Below the pieces are notes generated by a model. That model saw nothing but the letters and a program-made list of their open reading frames with translations. It searched no databases and was not told the origin of the DNA. A DNA stretch of 7,279 bases, from positions 1 through 7,279 of the forward strand of contig JAEWUR010000336.1 in the NCBI GenBank assembly GCA_023397045.1. Reading direction: 5' to 3'. Positions within the stretch are counted from its first letter, which is position 1, and the number at the start of each line of letters is the position of its first letter. Source of the DNA: Planctomycetota bacterium (GTDB lineage Bacteria > Planctomycetota > Planctomycetia > Pirellulales > Thermoguttaceae). Both the position numbers and the translations under genes were made by a program. Shown piece by piece: positions 1-5,723 of this stretch.

Positions 1-2832
1 TTCGATTCCACGCGAATACCAACTGATCAAGGTCATTGCGATGGCGTGCTCGGAGTAGATCTGGGCCAACTGAATCGTGGGCGCGTACCGCTCGGCAAGG
101 TTGAGGCTGTACAGATGCACCCAAAAATTCCATACCCGGCTGCGCGAATACCAATAGGCGCACGATAGCCGGCTCAACAGAGTGAGACGGAGCAGAACAA
201 TGTCGGGCGGCCGCTCGGCGTTCCGGCAAACGAACCAGCGGGGAAACACCGTATGGACGACCTGGACAAGCATCTCCCACAGGAACTTCATCAGGTAGAC
301 GATGGGATTCGACGCCGGCGGAGTTCCGAGCAACCGCAGGGCTTCTTCGAACCAATGGGCCGCGCTGCCCATGTCTCCGCGTTTGATGTCGAGCTCGCCC
401 AGTCGTCCGCGAATTTGCGCCTCGGAATACGGGCCCTCGGCCAGCGACACGGCCGATTGGAACAATCCCTCGGCCCTATCGTATTGGCCGCGCAGCATCA
501 AGACGTCGCCCAATCCCTCGGCGATTCGATAACGGGTTACGTTGTCGCAACGGCCCGAGGCCCGCTGTGCGATACGATACTGTACTTCGGCGACTTCCAG
601 CGAGTGTTGGGCTCGCGACTGCTCCGCCGCTTGAATTGCATAGGGCAGCGCTCGCTCGTGATCGCCGGCGGCGTCGAAGTGGTAGGACAGTTCGAAGATG
701 CGGCTCGCGTCTTTTGCCTCGAGGTATTCGGCGATCGATTGGTGATAGATTTGTCGGCGCTCGGCGGTGACTTGCGTCAGCAGGGCTTCGCGAAGTTTGT
801 CGTGAACGAACGCGCATTCAAGTTCGTCCGGCCGAATCCAGACGATGTGCCGGGAGCGCGCCGTATCGAGCACCTGCATCGCGGTCTTGTGCGAGATCTT
901 CAAGAGGTCGGCCGCCAAGTCGAGGTCGAACTCTTTTCCGATGACGGCGCCGATGGTGAGCAGCTCGATGGTCTTGGCCGGCAACAGTTCGATGCGGCGC
1001 AGCAGAAAACTCGCCGCGCGATTGGAGGACTGAAGGTCGGCCAACGCGAAGGTCTCGATTTGCCAGCCGTTGGGCTTGGCGACCAAGGCGCCCGACTCGG
1101 CCATCCCGCGCAGGACTGCCGTGGCCATGAACGGACTGCCCTCGGACAGGCGATAGACCATGTCGACGACCTGTTCGGGCAGTTCACCGGCCATCGATTC
1201 GAGCAATCGGGTGATCTCCTCCTGGGCCAACGGAGCCAGCCTCAGGTGTTCGTCGTTCGGCAACTGTCGAAGTGGATGGAGATCGGACACTTCTTCGGAT
1301 CGGAACGCCGTCAACAACAGGACGCGAGATCCCCCTCGGCCGGACACCGAGCGATTTCGGTGCCAATGGGCGATCAACTTCAGGGTCAACTCGTCGGCCC
1401 ACTGACAGTCGTCGAGAAGAATCAGGACCGGTGAATTGGCGCCCAAGGCGTCGAGGAATACGGACAATGCCTGAATGTTGCGAACTTCGCCGAATGCCTC
1501 GGGGCCGGAGGTGGCCGGCAGGGGCCATCCCAACGCTTGAAAAAGCTCGGGCAAGGCCACGCCCACCGCGTCGAGGTGTTCACCCAAATGTCGTTTCAGC
1601 GACCTGGCCAGCGTGGGATGCGCACGGCATTCGGCCGCGAGATCGTCGATGATGCCGTCGAACATGCGGAACGGCTTCTGACCGACCTGTTCCGATCCCA
1701 TGCCGCGAAGGACTCGCATCCCGACGCGGATGCCCTGCATCGCGACCTCGTCGAGAAATCGAGTCTTCCCTCCGCCGGACTCCGCCTCGACGAAGACCAG
1801 TCGGGCGTTGCCGGACACGACTTGCCGAATGATCTTGTCCATCTGGGACAATTCGCATTCACGACCGATGAACGCCGGTTCGGTCAGAGAGCGCCGCTGG
1901 TCGTGCAATCCGATGACGCAAGCCGGCTCCTGCGCACCGGCGGCGAGCGACTCGGAGATCGATTTCAGGTCAAACAGAACGGCCTCGGCCGTCTGATAAC
2001 GGTCCAGGGGATCCTTTCGCAGGAGCCGCTGGATGAGTTCGTCCAGCACGCGCGGAATCGCGAGGCCGAGGCTGCGGAGTTCGGGGGCCGGCGAGGTCAT
2101 ATGTTGCAGGAGGATTCCGCCCACGCTGCTGCCGGTAAACGGGACACGGCCCGCCAGGCATTCATACAACACGATTCCGGCGGAATACAGGTCGGAGGTT
2201 TCGCTGACGTCGCAATCCAACGTCCCGTTCCGCTCCGGCGAATGGTAGATCGCTTCGCCGATCGACTCGACGAGACTCGTCGACATGAAATCGTGGACTC
2301 CGCCAAGCCCGAAGTCGATCAGGACCGCCGAATTGATCGGCGACTCGGGGTTCACGATGATATTCGACGGCCGAACGTCGCGATGCAGTATGCCGTGCGC
2401 ATGCACCTCGGATAGGGCGGAAAAAAGCCGGCACCCCAGTTCGACCGTTTCGGCCGGCGTAAGGCAGCCCGAATCCAATCGCTCGCGCAGGGTGATTCCG
2501 GGAACGAATGAGCGAACCATCCAGAGCTTGTTGTCTTCGTGATCGACTTCGAGCACCCGTTCGAGACATGGGTGGCCAATCGTCTGGAGCGTCGTCGCAT
2601 CGCGTTCGAGACGGCGCTGGACAACGTTCAGCATCGTGGCCATGTCGAACAAACGCAGCACCACTTCCGCGCCATTCTTGCGATCGATGGCCGAGAAGCT
2701 TCGAACGTTTCGATCTTCCTTGACGACCTTCGAAAGTTGAAAACGGCGATCGATGGCCGCGATACCGGACTCGATGTTCGGGAAAGCGAACGATTCGCTC
2801 GACGGCGGTTGGGGAGTGATCGTGCTTTCCAT
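1..2832 (-). CDS. Large Ser/Thr kinase-like / STAND-type ATPase / TPR-like signalling protein, C-terminus cut off by the window edge
   Basis: One uninterrupted frame of 944 codons runs off the left edge. Residues 30-290 are a Hanks-type kinase fold with a good C-lobe: HRD at 150-152, Asn157, DFG at 173-175, SPE at 198-200, and an F-helix Asp214 in SDLYSAG. The N-lobe is degenerate. There is no glycine-rich loop at 34-46, the beta-3 lysine is Arg60 (VVLRLFD), and the alpha-C Glu aligns with Asp78. Residues 320-620 are an AAA_16/STAND ATPase: FIGRE at 321-325, a Walker A-like AESGGGKT at 350-357, and Walker B LLDDCQWAD at 472-480. Residues 700-940 look like TPR or other helical repeats. This order recalls PknK-like and HstK-like regulators, whose relatives carry GAF, histidine kinase, cyclase or PP2C outputs further on; any such domain would lie outside the window. 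ATG 2832 is the only in-frame ATG after a stop at 2908-2910. It has no clear Shine-Dalgarno, and TTG at 2868 is an alternative. The protein is probably a cytoplasmic regulator; its substrate is unknown. Confidence 0.9.
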   Translation of the reverse strand, partial: MESTITPQPPSSESFAFPNIESGIAAIDRRFQLSKVVKEDRNVRSFSAIDRKNGAEVVLRLFDMATMLNVVQRRLERDATTLQTIGHPCLERVLEVDHEDNKLWMVRSFVPGITLRERLDSGCLTPAETVELGCRLFSALSEVHAHGILHRDVRPSNIIVNPESPINSAVLIDFGLGGVHDFMSTSLVESIGEAIYHSPERNGTLDCDVSETSDLYSAGIVLYECLAGRVPFTGSSVGGILLQHMTSPAPELRSLGLAIPRVLDELIQRLLRKDPLDRYQTAEAVLFDLKSISESLAAGAQEPACVIGLHDQRRSLTEPAFIGRECELSQMDKIIRQVVSGNARLVFVEAESGGGKTRFLDEVAMQGIRVGMRVLRGMGSEQVGQKPFRMFDGIIDDLAAECRAHPTLARSLKRHLGEHLDAVGVALPELFQALGWPLPATSGPEAFGEVRNIQALSVFLDALGANSPVLILLDDCQWADELTLKLIAHWHRNRSVSGRGGSRVLLLTAFRSEEVSDLHPLRQLPNDEHLRLAPLAQEEITRLLESMAGELPEQVVDMVYRLSEGSPFMATAVLRGMAESGALVAKPNGWQIETFALADLQSSNRAASFLLRRIELLPAKTIELLTIGAVIGKEFDLDLAADLLKISHKTAMQVLDTARSRHIVWIRPDELECAFVHDKLREALLTQVTAERRQIYHQSIAEYLEAKDASRIFELSYHFDAAGDHERALPYAIQAAEQSRAQHSLEVAEVQYRIAQRASGRCDNVTRYRIAEGLGDVLMLRGQYDRAEGLFQSAVSLAEGPYSEAQIRGRLGELDIKRGDMGSAAHWFEEALRLLGTPPASNPIVYLMKFLWEMLVQVVHTVFPRWFVCRNAERPPDIVLLRLTLLSRLSCAYWYSRSRVWNFWVHLYSLNLAERYAPTIQLAQIYSEHAIAMTLISWYSRGIE

Positions 2833-3071
2833 CGTGGTATCTGCGTCTATGCCGAACGTCTCGATCAACGTCCCAGCCGACTGCTTTGTGCCGGAACAAC
2901 GGTCCGGTCAACAAATGGCCGAACGCCTAGGTTAGGCTACTACCAAGGTACGGCTAGGGTATCTTGGTATAAGTGTACCTTTTTTCGGCGCATAGGTAGG
3001 TGAGAAGGTGGAGATGGATCGCCGGCGCAGCGGGAAATCCGGATGCAACGATCGAAGCGATTATACCGGCC
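2833..3071. other. Non-coding spacer between the methyltransferase and kinase genes
   Basis: These 239 bases separate two minus-strand genes, so they should hold the 5' region of the kinase gene and the 3' end of the methyltransferase transcript. I see no convincing coding frame and no T-rich minus-strand terminator after the methyltransferase stop. No good -35/-10 pair for the kinase gene stands out. Visible structure consists of the inverted repeat at 2941-2969 (listed separately), a small CCGGA/TCCGG inverted repeat at 2891-2907 in the presumed kinase leader, and GCCTA/TAGGC at 2925-2937. The part near 2930-2990 is more AT-rich than the flanking genes, as expected for a promoter or operator zone. 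Confidence 0.5.
2941..2969. repeat. 11-bp inverted repeat (hairpin or operator candidate)
   Basis: The arms TACCAAGGTAC (2941-2951) and GTATCTTGGTA (2959-2969) pair over 11 positions with a single G-T wobble around a 7-base loop. The stretch AAGGTAC (2945-2951) can also pair with GTACCTT (2975-2981), so two overlapping structures share one arm. The T-run at 2980-2986 would suit a weak plus-strand terminator, but no plus-strand gene lies upstream. On the minus strand, where the neighbouring genes run, there is no T-run. A protein-binding site or a leader hairpin for the kinase gene is therefore more likely than a terminator. Confidence 0.5.
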
Positions 3072-4109
3072 TTATGGGCGAACGTCGGAGCGAGTCGCGG
3101 CCGGTCCTGGACGCCCTGCGGCTGTCTTGCGGCCGATGTGCGGCCGTTCGAGCATCGAGGAATCGTCGCGACGAAGCTCTGCGTCACTCGGTTTGTGAGC
3201 CATGCACATGGTGATCAACCCCATCGGCTCATGCTTGCAGATGTCGATCTGCCAGCCGGCCTTTTCGATCTCGGCCGACAGCTCGTCAAGATCGCGCAGT
3301 CGCATTTGGATCAACAATCCACGCTCCGCGAAACGAACGCGGTCGTGGTAATCCGTTTGGCTGATCAGCAGGCGTCCGTTAGGAGTCGAGCAATGATGCA
3401 CGGCGTCGAGAATCGCGCCGAGGGTGTCGTTCGACGGCGAGCCGATATCGAGATATTCGGCGATTCCATGAAGCACGGCGACGCCGATCCCATCGAACGA
3501 TACGTCAAAATGTTGCCGCACTCGGTCGAGGATCGCTTCCAGGTCGATCGGTCCGTTGACGGCGCCCTTCCAGACGAATCCTCGGCCTTCCAAGCCGTAG
3601 TGCCTGAGTGTCTTGCCGATTTCCTCGACGGCGCGTTCGTCCATGTCGATCGAGCAATAGTAGATGTTGGGGCGGTCGAGTCCGGCAATGACTTCCGCTT
3701 CGAGAAATCCGTCGCCGCCGCCGATGGCCAGTACCAGGGTTGGCCTATCGGGAGATTGCGACTCCAGGCAGCGGCGCAACATCGCCTGTGCGATGCGTCG
3801 CCGGTTGCGGGCCGCCTTCAGAGCGGGCGACTGCATGAAGATCCGGTTCAGCAGATCGCCCCGCTTGGTCGGATCGTCGTAGGCATAGATCGCCTGGAGG
3901 GCTTTGAACGATCCCCCTTCTTTGTCGACGAAAAGCCGTTGGATCAGTTCGCTCCGGCTGAGGCTGAAGAACTTGACCATAGCCCGGGGAAAAGCGTTGA
4001 GCACCCCGGCCACGACATGGCGATTCACGAATCGCGACACGCTCGTGTCGGCTTCCAACGGGTGTTGGATTCCGTATTGCTCGTTCCAAAAATGAAGCAA
4101 CGGGTTCAT
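3072..4109 (-). CDS. Class I SAM-dependent methyltransferase (Methyltransf_20-like), 345 aa
   Basis: The protein probably transfers a methyl group from S-adenosylmethionine; the substrate is unknown. Residues 1-120 form an N-terminal cap rich in helix-forming sequence. The Rossmann part begins at 124 with motif I VLAIGGGDGFLE (126-137), a glycine-rich SAM loop whose usual first acidic residue is Ala128. An acidic motif SIDMDE (153-158) at the end of beta-2 follows. Later stretches are DGIGVAVLHGIAEYLD (206-221), GRLLISQTDYHD (245-256) and AGWQIDICKHEPMG (284-297). From memory, these later stretches line up with the Methyltransf_20 domain found fused to alpha/beta hydrolases; I could not search to confirm this. 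The last 40 residues are a charged, low-complexity tail. The start codon overlaps the hydrolase stop as ATGA (4106-4109), and there is no Shine-Dalgarno of its own. Translation is therefore probably coupled to the upstream hydrolase, and the two products presumably act on the same molecule. Confidence 0.82.
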   Translation of the reverse strand: MNPLLHFWNEQYGIQHPLEADTSVSRFVNRHVVAGVLNAFPRAMVKFFSLSRSELIQRLFVDKEGGSFKALQAIYAYDDPTKRGDLLNRIFMQSPALKAARNRRRIAQAMLRRCLESQSPDRPTLVLAIGGGDGFLEAEVIAGLDRPNIYYCSIDMDERAVEEIGKTLRHYGLEGRGFVWKGAVNGPIDLEAILDRVRQHFDVSFDGIGVAVLHGIAEYLDIGSPSNDTLGAILDAVHHCSTPNGRLLISQTDYHDRVRFAERGLLIQMRLRDLDELSAEIEKAGWQIDICKHEPMGLITMCMAHKPSDAELRRDDSSMLERPHIGRKTAAGRPGPAATRSDVRP

Positions 4110-5101
4110 CGGGGGACTCGGCGCGGCTGTTCGACGGTTGCGAAGTGTGGTGCTGGGATCGCGTGCTTTTCCGACGCGGCCATGTCGTCGGTCAGGCTGC
4201 TGATTCCGGTGTTGTGCTCGGGGCCTTGCCCGTAGTGGTCGTAGTTTCCCTCAACAATATGGGCGTGGGGAATCATCGACAGGATTCGTTGATGATACGC
4301 CTTGCGTCCTTCCTCGGTATGCATGTTCAGTAAATTGTCTTGCAGGCCGACGTAGACGTTGCAAGGGATCTCGGGCGGTATCCGAACGTCGTCGAGATAG
4401 CGCGCCCCGGAAAGTTGCAGGAGCGTCTTGGCGATATTGATCCGGTCGTAGGTGAGATCTTCGAAATAATCGCGACCAATCCTTAACTCCGGGAACAAAT
4501 TCGTCAGATACTCGTAGACGGCGCCGCGAAACGCCGTTCCGTTCCAATCGAATCGATCCTCGGCGATGCCCGCCATCAGATCTTCGGTGGTCAACTCTTG
4601 GCCGAGGTGCCGGCCCATGACCGGTGCGAAATGATCGAATCGCAGGATTTGATCCACGCGAAACAGTCCGGAAACGGTGTTCACCGATTTGAAATATTTA
4701 GGCCCCTGCCCATTCTTACCGAATTGGGCAAGCATGGGAATGACGCCGTAGCACACGGCGAAGGCGTGAAGCGGAACGCCGAGCTTGTCGGCAAAGTCGG
4801 CCGCCCAGAGCATGGCATGATGCGTGTCGACGACGGTCTTGTCCAGTTCGAACATGCCATCCGAGCCGGGATGACCGCGGTACGCATAGCTGACCATCAC
4901 GCCGCCGCATCGGGCGAAGTTGCGAAAAATCGGAAGCGGTTGCCCCGCGCTGGCGCCAACGAGCGGAACCATCAGGACTACCCGTTGAATTGGAACCGAC
5001 GCCCGCGGGTAGAGCAGCTTTGCCCGAAGCGTTTCTCCGCCATCCGCAGGAATCTGGTGATCCTCGATGACCCGTTTTTGGTCAGGCATTTTTCTGATCA
5101 T
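4106..5101 (-). CDS. Alpha/beta-hydrolase-fold protein with a cysteine nucleophile, 331 aa
   Basis: The alpha/beta-hydrolase core is clear. There is an oxyanion-region strand and loop VVLMVPLVGASAG (41-53), then YAYRGHPGSDG (72-82), which matches the common YRGHGxSxG segment. The nucleophile elbow is FAVCYGV (114-120), followed by an acid-bearing strand VYVGLQDN (249-256) and a terminal YDHYGQG (287-293). The apparent triad is Cys117-Asp255-His289. Cysteine replaces the serine usual in esterases and lipases; this is known in PHA synthases and dienelactone hydrolases, where thioesters or lactones are handled. An acyl-transfer or thioesterase role is possible but unproven. No signal peptide is visible, so the protein is probably cytoplasmic. 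ATG 5101 is chosen over Met5 because GGGAGG lies 8 bases upstream. It is the first gene of a two-gene operon with the methyltransferase and faces away from cimA. Confidence 0.85.
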   Translation of the reverse strand: MIRKMPDQKRVIEDHQIPADGGETLRAKLLYPRASVPIQRVVLMVPLVGASAGQPLPIFRNFARCGGVMVSYAYRGHPGSDGMFELDKTVVDTHHAMLWAADFADKLGVPLHAFAVCYGVIPMLAQFGKNGQGPKYFKSVNTVSGLFRVDQILRFDHFAPVMGRHLGQELTTEDLMAGIAEDRFDWNGTAFRGAVYEYLTNLFPELRIGRDYFEDLTYDRINIAKTLLQLSGARYLDDVRIPPEIPCNVYVGLQDNLLNMHTEEGRKAYHQRILSMIPHAHIVEGNYDHYGQGPEHNTGISSLTDDMAASEKHAIPAPHFATVEQPRRVPR

Positions 5102-5109
5102 GACTGTGG

Positions 5110-5115
5110 CCTCCC
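5110..5115 (-). promoter_or_regulatory. Shine-Dalgarno of the hydrolase gene
   Basis: On the minus strand GGGAGG is followed by 8 bases and then the ATG at 5101. It is the only strong Shine-Dalgarno found before any of the four genes, and it fixes the hydrolase start at 5101 rather than the second methionine at 5089. Confidence 0.8.
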
Positions 5116-5118
5116 GGC

Positions 5119-5141
5119 AAAAAAAGGACAGCGGCAGTCCT
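5119..5141 (-). terminator. Weak terminator-like hairpin in the hydrolase leader
   Basis: Read on the minus strand, AGGAC, a 7-base loop and GTCCT are followed by further T residues, making an uninterrupted seven-T run at 5125-5119. The stem is only 5 bp, plus one possible G-U. It lies between the presumed promoter and the Shine-Dalgarno, 3 bases before the latter. It could cause partial or conditional termination, or be chance. Confidence 0.35.
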
Positions 5142-5264
5142 CGAAAAGTGCATGCCCCGGACCCGCGAAAGTAAGTTCCAGGATATCAAAACCCGACCGT
5201 ATATGCCACAATTTTCATGCAACTTTCTAGGGTTTTTCCGAGTCCCACTGCGGGATTACGAACA

Positions 5265-5273
5265 ATTATATCA
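5265..5273 (-). promoter_or_regulatory. Extended -10 promoter for the hydrolase-methyltransferase operon
   Basis: The minus strand reads TGATATAAT, a perfect TGnTATAAT extended -10. No good -35 is found 16-18 bases upstream, which extended -10 promoters can tolerate. It would start transcription near 5258 and leave a leader of about 157 bases before the hydrolase ATG. Confidence 0.5.
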
Positions 5274-5284
5274 GTTGTAACTGA
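5271..5284. promoter_or_regulatory. Palindromic operator candidate next to the extended -10
   Basis: TCAGTTGTAACTGA is an inverted repeat with perfect 6-base arms and a 2-base centre. It overlaps the TGn part of the minus-strand extended -10 and extends into its spacer, where a bound repressor would block polymerase. No regulator gene lies nearby to support the assignment. Confidence 0.3.
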
Positions 5285-5425
5285 AAAAACGTTTATTCCG
5301 GCCGAGGCTGTTACGGAAGGAGGGGATGTGTTAATTACGCAAGAAATGCCTGTCAAAATAGCGTAAAATCTAGTGAAACGGGCACCCGTCCGAAGAGTGT
5401 GAGTCTATTCAATTCCCGCAGGCAG

Positions 5426-5454
5426 TTGACACGGTTGGCCAATCACCATAAAGT
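5426..5454 (+). promoter_or_regulatory. Sigma70-like promoter for the cimA leader transcript
   Basis: A consensus -35 TTGACA (5426-5431) is followed by 17 bases and TAAAGT (5449-5454), which matches four of six -10 positions. Transcription would start near 5461, just before the RNA segments and leader peptide of the attenuator. That placement supports the call. Confidence 0.65.
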
Positions 5455-5483
5455 TGTTAGATTACGGTTTCATTTTTTGATGC

Positions 5484-5597
5484 AGCCCTGGTCGAACCAT
5501 GTTTATTGAGCTTCCCCGAATTGTCAGCCTGCGGAACAACGCCATCGGCGCCGCAGTGGACATTTGGGTTATTGGGAAGGTTCGGCCGTAGGGCTTC
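5484..5597 (+). promoter_or_regulatory. Attenuator segment 1:2 pairing in the cimA leader
   Basis: Segment 1 AGCCCTGGTCGAACC (5484-5498) can pair with segment 2 GGTTCGGCCGTAGGGCT (5579-5595). The stem has 15 bp (14 Watson-Crick, one G-U) with a 2-base bulge at 5588-5589. The loop of about 80 bases is almost exactly the leader peptide frame, and segment 1 ends one base before its ATG. This pairing would sequester segment 2 and so leave segment 3 free to form the terminator, as the 1:2 hairpin does in classical amino-acid attenuators. Confidence 0.6.
5499..5591 (+). CDS. Putative isoleucine-rich leader peptide of cimA, 30 aa
   Basis: ATG 5499 opens a 30-codon frame that ends with TAG at 5589-5591. 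Isoleucine is at residues 3, 8, 16, 22 and 25, with four valines and two leucines, so 11 of 30 residues are branched-chain. Four of the five Ile codons are ATT, whereas by hand count the visible cimA gene uses ATC 19 times and ATT 5 times. The end reads DIWVIGKVRP, placing Ile22 and Ile25 just before RNA segment 2. The stop codon lies inside segment 2. This is the arrangement expected of a control peptide that senses charged isoleucyl-tRNA. There is no clear Shine-Dalgarno. A 9-codon frame starting at 5480 overlaps the start in another phase and could affect initiation. Confidence 0.55.
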   Translation: MFIELPRIVSLRNNAIGAAVDIWVIGKVRP

Positions 5598-5634
5598 CGG
5601 TGTTTTTCCGAAAATCACGAAGCCCTGAGGCCGA
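5582..5634 (+). promoter_or_regulatory. Antiterminator (segment 2:3) of the cimA attenuator
   Basis: TCGGCCGTAGGGCTTC (5582-5597) pairs with GAAGCCCTGAGGCCGA (5619-5634) over 16 positions with a single G-A mismatch and one G-U. The 21-base loop can add a small CGG/CCG stem. The 3' arm contains the entire 5' arm of the terminator (5623-5633), so the two structures exclude each other. The 5' arm overlaps the last leader codons and its stop codon. A ribosome finishing the peptide would cover it, while one stalled at Ile22 or earlier would leave it free. Confidence 0.65.
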
Positions 5635-5654
5635 TCCGGCTTCGGGGTTTTTTT
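5623..5654 (+). terminator. Intrinsic terminator (segment 3:4) in the cimA leader
   Basis: CCCTGAGGCCG (5623-5633) and CGGCTTCGGGG (5637-5647) form an 11-bp stem with two G-U pairs and an ATC loop. Seven T residues follow at once (5648-5654). No complete gene on this strand lies upstream, and cimA starts 69 bases later. The terminator therefore sits inside the cimA leader, where it makes sense only as a conditional stop. Confidence 0.85.
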
Positions 5655-5723
5655 ATGAAAAGACCATGAGCGCGGCGTTCGATGCCCCCGTTTTTTCCGT
5701 AACCTCTGACCCCTGTCTGCCCT

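Larger units (their letters stand above)
5102..5723. other. Divergent intergenic region between the hydrolase operon and cimA
   Basis: This 622-base stretch holds the control elements for both directions. Toward the hydrolase operon there is an extended -10 (5265-5273), a palindrome (5271-5284), a weak terminator-like hairpin (5119-5141) and a Shine-Dalgarno (5110-5115). Toward cimA there is a promoter (5426-5454), the leader peptide (5499-5591), alternative hairpins and a terminator ending at 5654. A minus-strand TTGACA sits at 5351-5356, but the hexamer 17 bases further on (TAACAC) is poor. I see nothing identifiable in 5285-5350 or 5357-5425. The bases 5655-5723 after the terminator contain only tiny closed frames and no Shine-Dalgarno. 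Confidence 0.75.

Noticed and set aside
253..2415. Two long plus-strand frames (253-1434 and 1537-2415) opposite the kinase/ATPase gene
   Set aside because: The minus-strand frame has kinase, Walker A and Walker B motifs throughout and continues unbroken across both, so these are shadows.
2162..2914. 250-codon minus-strand frame covering the start of the kinase gene
   Set aside because: It is out of phase with the kinase-motif frame and contains only arginine-rich sequence without family motifs.
2941..2986. Plus-strand intrinsic terminator after the 2941-2969 hairpin
   Set aside because: The T-run is about 10 bases from the main stem and no plus-strand gene lies upstream, so a terminator role is unlikely.
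3000..4235. Long open frame on the plus strand opposite the methyltransferase gene
   Set aside because: It shows no recognisable motif, whereas the minus strand encodes clear SAM-binding motifs and is coupled to the hydrolase. It is an antisense shadow caused by high GC content.
5328..5356. Minus-strand TTGACA at 5351-5356 as the main hydrolase promoter
   Set aside because: The hexamer at 17-base spacing is TAACAC, a poor -10. The perfect extended -10 at 5265-5273 is preferred.
5461..5654. T-box or metabolite riboswitch as the explanation for the cimA leader
   Set aside because: I see no T-box consensus and no riboswitch core I recognise. The Ile-rich frame with 1:2, 2:3 and 3:4 pairing explains the leader better.
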